From Enorma massiliensis phI (GTDB lineage Bacteria; Actinomycetota; Coriobacteriia; Coriobacteriales; Coriobacteriaceae), in the NCBI RefSeq assembly GCF_000311845.1, contig NZ_HE978574.1, positions 1,463,346 through 1,527,345 of the forward strand: a stretch of DNA of 64,000 bases, in the 5' to 3' direction. Every line of letters starts with the position of its first letter. Within the stretch, counting starts at the first letter, position 1. Shown piece by piece: positions 33,058 through 40,813 of this stretch. The translations under genes and the position numbers were made by a program. The notes beneath the pieces are model-generated. The model was given only the letters and a program-made list of their open reading frames with translations, made no database searches and had not been told where the DNA came from.

Positions 33058-33897
33058 CTACTCGCCGTCCTTGATGGTGCCGTACCAAACGGCTCCGTCA
33101 TCGAGGCGTACGAGCCCCACGCGCCCCCTCGGCGCGCCCGCTGCCGCGGAGCAATCGATATCGATGCGATCGGCAACGCCGCCCGTCGCATCGCATGCTC
33201 CCACGGGGACCACGATGCCGCGGCCATCCTCGTTAACGCCTTCGTTTGCCATGCGGTCCGCGTAGCGCGAAAGCACGATCGACGGAGTATGGCCCACCAC
33301 CACGACGGGACCGGTGCCATCCTTGCCCACGAATCCGGTCGGTTGGCCCCAAAACTCCTCGCGCGTCCACAGCAGGGTTTCCGGCAGCTGGCGCGACATC
33401 ATATCGAGCAGCTGTTCTTCGGTGGCCTCCGCCGCACCGCGCCCTTCGCTCGTGTCTACTCCCGCCGTCGCCAGGTACCCGCGCGCCTCCATCGCGTCGA
33501 TGCCCGCATGCGTGAGGATGTAGCGACGGCTCTCGGTCTCTGCCACGGCGAACAGCGGCAACCCGCGCATCCAATCGATGAGCTCGGCGTATTCATCGCG
33601 ATCGAGCACGTCGAGGCCGGTCGCCGTAGCGAACCCGCCGTTGAGTGCCCAGGTGAAGCCATCCATCTCCCCCGTATCGAGAAGCACGTCGAGGAGCATG
33701 TTCTCGTGATTTCCCATGAGAACGTGGACGTTCGGAAGCGACCGCACGCAACGAATCACGTCGACGGGCGCGGGCCCGCGATCGACCATGTCGCCAAGGA
33801 CGTAGACCTCGTCGTCATCGCCCGGGGACGCAAGATCGAGCACCTCTTCGAGGGCACGGACATGTCCGTGAATGTCCGACATCACATAAATCGCCAT
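33058..33897 (-). CDS. Metallophosphoesterase (calcineurin-like, PrpE/ApaH type)
   Basis: This 279-residue enzyme has the full two-metal phosphoesterase set. Metal ligands are in SDIHGH (residues 6-11), GDMVDRGP near 34, GNHE near 64, a His in ILTHAG near 118, and VVVGHTP near 199. The order and spacing match the serine/threonine phosphatase-like and diadenosine tetraphosphatase branch. It may dephosphorylate proteins or hydrolyse Ap4A; the sequence does not decide this. The ATG at 33897 has GGAGGAGACGCC upstream. The next gene upstream is divergent (serC). Confidence 0.9.
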   Translation of the reverse strand: MAIYVMSDIHGHVRALEEVLDLASPGDDDEVYVLGDMVDRGPAPVDVIRCVRSLPNVHVLMGNHENMLLDVLLDTGEMDGFTWALNGGFATATGLDVLDRDEYAELIDWMRGLPLFAVAETESRRYILTHAGIDAMEARGYLATAGVDTSEGRGAAEATEEQLLDMMSRQLPETLLWTREEFWGQPTGFVGKDGTGPVVVVGHTPSIVLSRYADRMANEGVNEDGRGIVVPVGACDATGGVADRIDIDCSAAAGAPRGRVGLVRLDDGAVWYGTIKDGE

Positions 33898-34014
33898 GGC
33901 GTCTCCTCCGTGCATCGAACGCGTGCCATGCGCGCTCGTGCCTGTATTGTACCCGCTCCGCCACCCGTTCCGCACGGCATCGCTCACGCCCGGCTGGGTT
34001 CTCCCGCAGGCCTT

Positions 34015-34106
34015 CGCCGCCGGTGCCCCATCCTTGCCCACCGTGCCCCGTCGCCGCCGACGCTCCGGCCTTGCCCCCGCGCCCCGTCGCCGCCGGCGCC
34101 CCTCGG
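34015..34106. repeat. GC-rich tandem repeat with CGCCGCCG units (36-37 bp)
   Basis: Units begin at 34015, 34052 and 34088 with CGCCGCCGG or CGCCGCCGA, and the first two end in GCCCCGT. They lie in the 323-bp divergent gap between the phosphoesterase and serC. The rest of the gap holds no gene that I can support. Confidence 0.6.
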
Positions 34107-34220
34107 GATGCCCGAAATCTCGAGTGTTTCACTGGGATTAACTGAGCGACGGTCGCGTTGCGCCGTAGGGCATATGGTAGAGTTACGAGACTCCGATATT
34201 GCATAGACAAGGGGGTTTCG

Positions 34221-35321
34221 GTGCAACGCGTGCATAACTTCTCCGCCGGTCCTGCTGCGCTCCCAGAAAGCGTGCTCCAGGAGGCCCAGGCCGAACTGCT
34301 CGATTACCGTGGATGCGGCATGTCTATCCTGGAGATGAGCCATCGCTCCCACGCGTTCTCCGAAGTCATCCAAGACGCCGAGGACACGCTGCGCCGGCTC
34401 GTTAGCATCCCAAGCAACTATCATGTGCTGTTCCTTCAGGGCGGCGCTACGCTGCAGTTTGCCGGTATCCCCATGAACCTCATGCGCACAGGCCGGGCGG
34501 GCTACATCGTCTCCGGAAACTTCGCCAGGCTTGCATGGCAGGAAGCGCGAAAGTATGGTGAGGCCGAGGCGCTCTCCTCGAGCGAAGAGACCGGCTTCGA
34601 TCGCATCCCCGACCTTGCGCCCGCTGCGGAGCGGGCCGCAGCTGGAGACCTCGACTACGTCTATATCTGCCAGAACAACACAATCTTCGGCACGATGTTC
34701 TCCTCGCTCCCCGACTGCGGAGCCACCCCGCTCGTCGCAGACGTGTCGAGCTGCTTCCTTTCCATGCCGCTCGACGTCGAGCGCTATGGGCTCATCTATG
34801 CCGGCGCGCAAAAGAACGCCGGCCCTGCGGGCGTGACCGTCGTCATCGTCCGCGACGACCTGCTGGGCGAGGGCCCGGCGCTCGCATGCTGCCCCTCGTA
34901 CATGAGCTACCGCACGCAGGCGGACAAGGACTCGATGATGAACACGCCGAACACGTTCGGAATCTACCTGTGCGGCAAGGTGTTCCGTTGGGTCGAGAAC
35001 GAAGGCGGGCTCGCCGCCATGGAAAAGCGCAACCGCCAGAAAGCGAAGACGCTCTACGACCTGCTCGACCGCAGCGAGATCTTCGTGCCCACGGCGCAGC
35101 CGGAATCTCGCTCCATCAGCAACGTCACCTTCCGTTGCGCCACGCCGGAACTGGACGAAGCGTTTATCTCCGGTGCTCGCGAGCGCGGCATCGAGGGTAT
35201 CAAGGGGCACCGCCTCGTGGGCGGCATGCGGGCGAGCATCTATAACGCCGTTTCCCAAGCATCCGTCGACGCGCTCGCAGCCTACATGCAAGAGTTCGAG
35301 AAGAGCCGTCGATCTAACTAG
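34221..35321 (+). CDS. serC: Phosphoserine aminotransferase
   Basis: This PLP enzyme (366 aa) converts 3-phosphohydroxypyruvate to phosphoserine, using glutamate. The N-terminal NFSAGPAALPESVL is the family hallmark, followed by GMSILEMSHRS. The PLP lysine is in IYAGAQKNAGPAG near residue 197, and TPNTFGIYL plus RHxSNVTFR-like sequence lies in the C-terminal half. The GTG at 34221 is chosen for AAGGGGG eight bases upstream; the frame is open further 5'. serA follows 255 bp later with a nested-hairpin element between them, then a DUF1015 gene. This is the common serine-synthesis gene order of anaerobic Gram-positives. Confidence 0.96.
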   Translation: MQRVHNFSAGPAALPESVLQEAQAELLDYRGCGMSILEMSHRSHAFSEVIQDAEDTLRRLVSIPSNYHVLFLQGGATLQFAGIPMNLMRTGRAGYIVSGNFARLAWQEARKYGEAEALSSSEETGFDRIPDLAPAAERAAAGDLDYVYICQNNTIFGTMFSSLPDCGATPLVADVSSCFLSMPLDVERYGLIYAGAQKNAGPAGVTVVIVRDDLLGEGPALACCPSYMSYRTQADKDSMMNTPNTFGIYLCGKVFRWVENEGGLAAMEKRNRQKAKTLYDLLDRSEIFVPTAQPESRSISNVTFRCATPELDEAFISGARERGIEGIKGHRLVGGMRASIYNAVSQASVDALAAYMQEFEKSRRSN

Positions 35322-35330
35322 GCTAGCAGC

Positions 35331-35356
35331 CCCGGCCCGCAAGGCCGCTGCTAGCC
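35331..35356 (+). terminator. Hairpin after serC
   Basis: GGCTAGCAGC (35331-35340) pairs perfectly with GCTGCTAGCC (35347-35356) nine bases after the serC stop. It lacks a U-tract, so it may slow or protect the transcript instead of ending it. Confidence 0.45.
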
Positions 35357-35460
35357 TCCTGGCAGGATTCGCCCGCCGCGCCACCACAGGTCCAGCACCC
35401 CCTGCACCCAACGTGGCCCCCGCTCTCGAATTCCCGCCGACTTGTACGCGCGTGCGCAGG

Positions 35461-35561
35461 GTTCAGGGCGTGTCTCCTGCGCGAGTTCCGCACGAGCCGG
35501 AGGCGCCAGCGGCGCCTCCGAGCGAGCAGGACTGCCCGAGCGCAGGAGACACGCCCTGAAC
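35461..35561. repeat. Nested-hairpin element (copy 3) between serC and serA
   Basis: A perfect 22-bp outer stem (35461-35482 with 35540-35561) encloses a perfect 9-bp hairpin (35499-35507 with 35511-35519, 3-nt loop). TTCCGCA at 35486 and GCGAGCAGGAC at 35522 recall the core of copies 1 and 2. The right arm ends 15 bp before the serA start, next to its ribosome site. The structure could therefore affect serA translation or read-through from serC. Confidence 0.75.
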
Positions 35562-35576
35562 CTGACGGGAGCACTC

Positions 35577-36740
35577 ATGCGAAACATCAAAATCATCGAT
35601 GACATCACCAAAGACGGCCAGGTCACCTTCGGCGACGGCTATGCCTTTGTCGACGACACGGCCGAAGCCGACGCCATCCTCATGCGGTCGACCGACCTTC
35701 ACGGATACGACCTGCCCGCGAGCATCCGGGCCATCGCGCGCTGCGGAGCCGGTGTGAACAACATCCCTATCGACGATTACGCGAAGCGCGGCGTCGTGGT
35801 CTTCAACTCTCCGGGCGCTAACGCGAACGCTGTCAAGGAGATTGTGCTCTGCATGATGGTCCTCTCGAGCCGCGGCGTCGTGCAATCGATGGATTGGGTA
35901 CGCCAGAACGCCGACGACCCCGATATCCTCACCCACGCCGAGCATGTCAAGAAGGCGTTCGTGGGACGCGAGCTCAAGGGCAAGCGCGTGGGCGTGATCG
36001 GCCTGGGCAACGTGGGCTCCAAGGTTGCCAACGCCTGCGTCTACCTGGGCATGGATGTGTATGGCTACGACCCCTTCATCTCCGTTGAGCATGCCTGGGA
36101 GCTCAGCCGCGACGTGCAGCGCGTGGGCACCCTCGAAGACCTTTGCCGCGGTTGCGACTACCTGACCCTCCACGTGCCCAGCAAGGCGGACACCGTGGGC
36201 ATGATCGGCACCGACCAGCTTGCGCTCCTCGCTCCCGGCGCGGTGCTCATCAACTTCGCACGCGAGACCATCGTTGACGAGGATGCCGTCGACGCCGCCC
36301 TCCATGAGGGCAGGCTCTCGTGGTTCGCGACGGATTTCGCCACGCCCAAGACCGTGCTCATGCCCAACACCTTCATCACCACACACTCGGGCGCCGGCAC
36401 CGAGGAAGCCGAGGCCAACTGTGCCGATATGGCCATCTCGGAACTGAAGGACTATTTGGAGAACGGCAATATCGCGCACTCCGTGAACTATCCGAGCTGC
36501 TCCATGGGCAAGGCGCGCGCGGCGAGTCGCATTGCCTGCCTGCACGCGAACGTGCCCAACATGATCGGCCAGATCACGGCAATCCTCGCCAAGGACAACG
36601 CCAACGTGCAGCGCATGGTCAACGAAAGCGCCGGCGAGAATGCCTACACGATGTTCGACACCGACGAGCATCTCGAGAGCTCGACCATCGATGCCCTCAA
36701 GCGCATCTCGTCGATGTACCGCGTCCGCGTTATCAAATAG
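35577..36740 (+). CDS. serA: D-3-phosphoglycerate dehydrogenase
   Basis: This NAD-dependent enzyme (387 aa) oxidises 3-phosphoglycerate, the first step of serine synthesis. The nucleotide-binding GVIGLGNVGSKVA lies near residues 137-149. NSPGANANAVKEIVLCMM, the catalytic-arginine region LINFARETIVDEDAV, and the catalytic-His equivalent in TTHSGAGTEEAE follow. Residues ~315-387 form a C-terminal ACT domain (NVPNMIGQITAILAKDNANVQRM), the usual site of serine feedback. The start follows GACGGGAGC. It is the short PGDH form without the intervening domain. It lies in a cluster with serC and DUF1015. Confidence 0.95.
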   Translation: MRNIKIIDDITKDGQVTFGDGYAFVDDTAEADAILMRSTDLHGYDLPASIRAIARCGAGVNNIPIDDYAKRGVVVFNSPGANANAVKEIVLCMMVLSSRGVVQSMDWVRQNADDPDILTHAEHVKKAFVGRELKGKRVGVIGLGNVGSKVANACVYLGMDVYGYDPFISVEHAWELSRDVQRVGTLEDLCRGCDYLTLHVPSKADTVGMIGTDQLALLAPGAVLINFARETIVDEDAVDAALHEGRLSWFATDFATPKTVLMPNTFITTHSGAGTEEAEANCADMAISELKDYLENGNIAHSVNYPSCSMGKARAASRIACLHANVPNMIGQITAILAKDNANVQRMVNESAGENAYTMFDTDEHLESSTIDALKRISSMYRVRVIK

Positions 36741-36806
36741 CTGATATCCCTTGCCCGCATCGAATACAGCGCCGTAAGCCGTCCTCTTCGAGAGAAGGGC
36801 CGTTGG

Positions 36807-36837
36807 GTTCCGGGGGCAGCGCCCGCGCTCCCGGAAC
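36807..36837 (+). terminator. Hairpin after serA
   Basis: GTTCCGGG (36807-36814) pairs with CCCGGAAC (36830-36837) in the 236-bp gap before the DUF1015 gene. There is no U-tract, so it is only a candidate. Confidence 0.4.
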
Positions 36838-36976
36838 GTCCGTGACCGGCTGCGGCAAGCACCCAATAGCGAACGAACTGTTCCAAGCGCCGCATCAACC
36901 ATGTCAGCAAAGCGCCTACATCCGTCACGGTACAATAGAGCGGCCATCGTTTCCGCATGATTTGAAAGGGCCTACC

Positions 36977-38230
36977 ATGAAGGTCTTACCGTTTCCCTGC
37001 ACGCGACCGGCCCCGGAGGTTGCAGCCGAAGTTGCCGCCCCACCATACGATGTCTTTGACCGCGACGAGGCAGCGGCCTACGTGCAGGAGCGGCCGCTCT
37101 CGTTCGTAAACATCGATCGGCCCGAGACGCAGTTTCCCCCAAGCCAAGACATGTATGCGCCCGAGGTCTATGCGCACGCGGCGGAGCTTTTGCGCGAACG
37201 CATCGCCGACGGCACCTATCTCTATGATGCGGCGCCCTGCTACTACCTCTACGAGCTGAAGCGCGCGGGTCGCGCGCAGACGGGCATCGTGGCCGTATGC
37301 TCCGTCGCCGACTACGAGGAGGGCCGCATCAAGCGCCATGAGCTCACCCGGCCAGACAAAGAGCAGGACCGCGTCGACCACATCGAGGCGCTCGGCTACC
37401 AAACCGGCCCCATCTTCCTCGCCTACCGAGACGAGCCGGTGCTTCAGTTCATCTTAGACGCCGTGAAAACCGGCAAGCCCTTGTACCACTTCACCGACGA
37501 GGAGGGAATCGAGCAGACGGTCTGGCGCGTCCATCGTCCCGAGAGCATCGAAGCCATTCATGCCATGCTCGATCGTATGCCGAGTCTCTATATCGCAGAC
37601 GGCCACCATAGGACCGCTTCGGCCGTCCGCGCCGCCCACGACCTTCGCAGCAAGGCCCAGGCAGAGGGCACCTACACTGGCAAGGAGCCCTTCAACTACT
37701 TCCTCTCGGTACTGTTCCCCGCAAGCCAGCTCACCATCCTCCCCTACAACCGTGTAGTCGCCGACCGCGCGGGGCTCTCGCCAGCCGAGCTCATCGAGCG
37801 GGTGCAGGCAGCAGGCTTTCAGGTCGAAGAGCATACCGGCCCCGTCGAACCCGAGCAGCCAACCGTTTTCGGCTTGTTCAGCGCTGGACGCTGGTGGAAG
37901 CTCTCCTGTTCGCCCGAGCTCTTGGCAGAGGCGCAAAGCGCGGGGCCTGTTGCGGCGCTCGACGCATCCATCCTCCAAGAGCATCTTCTTGAGCCGATCC
38001 TGGACATTGGGGACCCACGACTCGACGAGCGCATCGCGTTCGTAGGCGGCATTCGCGGGACGACGGAGCTCGAAGAGCGAGCAGGCTCCCTCGGCGTAGC
38101 CTTCACCCTGCATGCAACAAGCATGGACCAGCTCATGGCGGTAGCCGATGCCGGGCTTCTCATGCCGCCGAAATCAACTTGGTTCGAGCCGAAGCTCAGA
38201 AGCGGCCTGTTCTTACATCGCATCGCTTAA
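36977..38230 (+). CDS. DUF1015 family protein (serine-cluster associated)
   Basis: This 417-residue soluble protein is of the DUF1015 family. The N-terminal FPCTRPAPEVAAEVAAPPYDVF matches the family opening, and conserved patches YYLYELKRAGRAQTGIVAVCSVADY near residues 88-112, KRHELTRPDKEQDRV near 118 and LYIADGHHRTASAV near 203 follow. The DGHHR motif and downstream ParB-like features have suggested nucleotide-dependent kinase activity. Members related to ParB-type serine kinase SbnI phosphorylate free serine, and this family sits beside serA/serC in many genomes, so a link to serine or phosphoserine is plausible. That link is an inference. The start follows GAAAGGGCC. Confidence 0.85.
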   Translation: MKVLPFPCTRPAPEVAAEVAAPPYDVFDRDEAAAYVQERPLSFVNIDRPETQFPPSQDMYAPEVYAHAAELLRERIADGTYLYDAAPCYYLYELKRAGRAQTGIVAVCSVADYEEGRIKRHELTRPDKEQDRVDHIEALGYQTGPIFLAYRDEPVLQFILDAVKTGKPLYHFTDEEGIEQTVWRVHRPESIEAIHAMLDRMPSLYIADGHHRTASAVRAAHDLRSKAQAEGTYTGKEPFNYFLSVLFPASQLTILPYNRVVADRAGLSPAELIERVQAAGFQVEEHTGPVEPEQPTVFGLFSAGRWWKLSCSPELLAEAQSAGPVAALDASILQEHLLEPILDIGDPRLDERIAFVGGIRGTTELEERAGSLGVAFTLHATSMDQLMAVADAGLLMPPKSTWFEPKLRSGLFLHRIA

Positions 38231-38381
38231 GAAAACGCTGCTGCACCTCGCGTGATGCGTGGGGCCGGCCCGCCTCTCGCTCAAGCCCGCCGGCGCCGGC
38301 CATCCCGCCCGTATCTCGGCTTTCCGCCCGCGCCAGCCACCACGCCCGCGCTGGCTTCCACAGCCGCACCGGCCCTCCGGC

Positions 38382-39401
38382 CTACATTCCCATACCGGTG
38401 AGCACGATGCCGCATAGGACGCCCACCACGTACAGCGCGACGAGGATGACCACGTTCTCTCGCAGGCTCCGATTGGTGCGGAAGAGCACCAGGAAGCCGG
38501 CACCGGCTCCTACGAGGGTACCCGCGAGCATAGCCCCAAACGAGAGCACTCCCTCAAGGTAAAGCTGGGTGATAACCACGCTGGCCGCGCAGTTTGGAAT
38601 GAGCCCCACGAGGGCAGAGGCGAAGACCGCGAGCATGCGGTTTCCGCTCAGGAACGCCTCGAGCGCCGGCTCCCCCACCGTTTCGAGCACCGCCACGAGA
38701 GCCATGGTGACGAGGAAGATGAACGCGGTCACCTGTACGGTATGCGAAAGGGCGCTGCGAACGACCGGCCACGCTCCGCCGTGGTGATCATGGCCGTGAT
38801 CATGACCCGAAGACCCTGCCTCATGATCGTCGTCGCAACCGCAGTGGTCGCGCTCGCACAGGCGATGGATATGGTCTGCGCCTTCCCCCGCCTCCGCGAG
38901 CTCGTCGATCACATCCTGCTCGACCGCGGAATCGCCCGCCACGGCAGCAGGCCCCAGCACACCGCGGCGCATGGCGGCATGGGCCCGCGCATTGCGACGA
39001 AGCGCACGCAGCGCGGCGTCGACAGCGAGGCCGACCACCGCGGCAACCGCCGCCTTCGCCAGAAGCACCTGTGCCAAAAGGCCCGCATCCACGCGCTCGG
39101 CCACGAGCAGGGGCAGCATCTCGTCGGAAGTCGAGAGGAACACCGCCACAAGCGTGCCGAGCGTGATGACGCGTCCCGCATAGAGCGTCGCCCCCATGGC
39201 GGAGAAGCCGCACTGCGGCACGATGCCGAGAAGCGCGCCCACCACCGGCCCCGCCGCACCAGCGCGCTTGACGACGCCATTCACCCGATCGCCCGCTGCG
39301 TGTTCCAGGAGCTCGAGCGCCAAATAGGTAATGAGCAAGAACGGCACGATGGGGAGCGTATCCTCCAGCGCGTGCGTCACGATATGTTCAAACAATTCCA
39401 T
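38382..39401 (-). CDS. ArsP-type heavy-metal/arsenic permease
   Basis: This 339-residue integral membrane protein has two homologous halves of about five helices. Each half has a conserved motif in its second half, GIVPQCGFSAMGATLYAGRV near residue 58 and GLIPNCAASVVITQLYLEGV near 270. These mirror-image repeats with a Cys after Pro are typical of the ArsP_2 (putative 10-helix metal or arsenic efflux) family. The linker (~residues 175-210) is rich in His, Asp and Cys, with DHCGCDDDHE and HDHGHDHHGG, and probably binds metal in the cytoplasm. The ATG at 39401 is favoured by family length. The substrate is not certain. Confidence 0.82.
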   Translation of the reverse strand: MELFEHIVTHALEDTLPIVPFLLITYLALELLEHAAGDRVNGVVKRAGAAGPVVGALLGIVPQCGFSAMGATLYAGRVITLGTLVAVFLSTSDEMLPLLVAERVDAGLLAQVLLAKAAVAAVVGLAVDAALRALRRNARAHAAMRRGVLGPAAVAGDSAVEQDVIDELAEAGEGADHIHRLCERDHCGCDDDHEAGSSGHDHGHDHHGGAWPVVRSALSHTVQVTAFIFLVTMALVAVLETVGEPALEAFLSGNRMLAVFASALVGLIPNCAASVVITQLYLEGVLSFGAMLAGTLVGAGAGFLVLFRTNRSLRENVVILVALYVVGVLCGIVLTGMGM

Positions 39402-39614
39402 CGGGAGCGTTCCCCTAACGTAAAGCGTGGCCGTCGTACGCAAAGCATAATCGTCGCGCGCACGGCGCGGCTATCTAGCGAAAAGCGTAGTTGTGAAAGG
39501 TTCATACCCTTCGCGCCGGTGCCATAGCGCGCCGAGCAAGTTGAGTTATTGTACCCATGCAAGTTTCATAGAGCAAACATAGATACTTTGATCGATCAGG
39601 GAAGGACGGCCCTC

Positions 39615-40586
39615 TTGAATACCCAGCAGGCACTTGATTACGCATACGCGTTTTATATCCCCGAGTTCATCTTCGGTGGCGGCTACGAGGTCATGGAGGC
39701 GGAACGCCAGAAGGGCGAGGAGGCGCTGAAGGCGCTCGTCGCCGCCTGGAATGAAGGCCAGGACACCTCGTTCGGCTTCGACGTGGTGCGCGAGCTCGGC
39801 GATCGCAACCGCGCGCTCTGCGATGCCATCGGCGAGTCGCGCCTCCGCAACACCGCGAGCAGCGTGCTCGCGCGCAGCCTCTCCGACCGCGACATCTGCC
39901 AAGGCATCGCAACGATGCAGGGCCGCACGCTCGCCTCGGTCGAGCGCGAGGTGCGCGGTGACCGCAACGCACTCGGCGTCGCCTATGTGCGCGAGAAGGT
40001 CAGTGGCACCGTGCTGGGTATCGACATAGAGACCACGGGCACCGCACCCGAGCGCGGCTACATCATCAACGTCGGCTGGGAGCTTATGGACCTCACGAGC
40101 ACCGCGGTGCCGCGCGACGGCGAAGCGCACTTCTTCGGCCTGCCCGAGAACCCCTACAAGGAAACCGGCGTCCCGCTCGAGAACATCCACCACATCAGCT
40201 GGTCGGACATCGAGGGCAAGCCGCTCTTCCGCGAAGACCGCGAGTTGCAGGCACGGCTCCTCGACCTTATGACGAGCCACCCCATCATGGCCCACAACGC
40301 CGCTTTTGAGGACTCCTGGTTCATGATGCACCTCGAGGGCTATGCCGAGGCGCGACGCGAGGGCAAGATCGTGGTCATCGACTCGCGCGACATCTGCCGC
40401 CGCCTCGACGGTGAAGTTGTCTCGCTGCCGCGCGAATCCGCTCCCGCCGCCCTTGAGAACTGGGCGCGCCGCCGTGGGACCCTTGCGGAAAACGAAGCCG
40501 AGCGCCATCAGGGCCTCGAGGATACCGATCTCATGCTTCGAACGGTGCAGGCAGAATTCAACCGAAAGTCAATGTTCGCAGCGTAA
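39615..40586 (+). CDS. DEDD-family 3'-5' exonuclease domain protein
   Basis: The 323-residue protein has an N-terminal helical region of ~125 residues without a clear match, then an exonuclease domain of the DnaQ type. ExoI is GIDIETTG near residue 135, ExoII falls in IMAHNAAFEDSWF near 223-236, and ExoIII is in HQGLEDTDLMLR near the end. The acidic metal ligands are all present, so it is probably active on DNA or RNA ends. The TTG at 39615 is chosen because GAAGGACGG precedes it; an ATG at 39549 falls within what looks like the promoter. No partner polymerase gene is nearby. Confidence 0.8.
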   Translation: MNTQQALDYAYAFYIPEFIFGGGYEVMEAERQKGEEALKALVAAWNEGQDTSFGFDVVRELGDRNRALCDAIGESRLRNTASSVLARSLSDRDICQGIATMQGRTLASVEREVRGDRNALGVAYVREKVSGTVLGIDIETTGTAPERGYIINVGWELMDLTSTAVPRDGEAHFFGLPENPYKETGVPLENIHHISWSDIEGKPLFREDRELQARLLDLMTSHPIMAHNAAFEDSWFMMHLEGYAEARREGKIVVIDSRDICRRLDGEVVSLPRESAPAALENWARRRGTLAENEAERHQGLEDTDLMLRTVQAEFNRKSMFAA

Positions 40587-40735
40587 GGCCTCGCTCCCCC
40601 TGGGCGTCCCTCTGCGCACGCGGCGGCCCTTGCCCCTCGCTGGTCCTCGCAGTTCGGCATGGCCGAACTGCTGCGGAAGCGCTCGGGGCAAGGGCCGCCG
40701 CGTGCGCAGAGGGATGCCATGCGCTTAGGCCTTAC
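40583..40735. repeat. Nested-hairpin element (copy 2), convergent intergenic
   Basis: A perfect 29-bp outer stem (40608-40636 with 40685-40713) extends with one G-U pair to 34 bp. A more distal GTAAGGCC/GGCCTTAC pair lies at 40583 and 40728. The inner hairpin is 40649-40658 with 40662-40671, 3-nt loop. Read on the minus strand, the core matches copy 1: TTCCGCAG (40671-40678), TCGGCCATGCCGA (40654-40666) and GCGAGGACCA (40641-40650). It lies between the convergent exonuclease and permease genes and includes the exonuclease stop codon. Confidence 0.8.
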
Positions 40736-40813
40736 AGGGCTGTCGGCGAGAGGGGATGCGGGTTACGGACGCTGCCCGTCCCCTCGATCCCTGACGGAAG
40801 CGTGCACCTTGCC

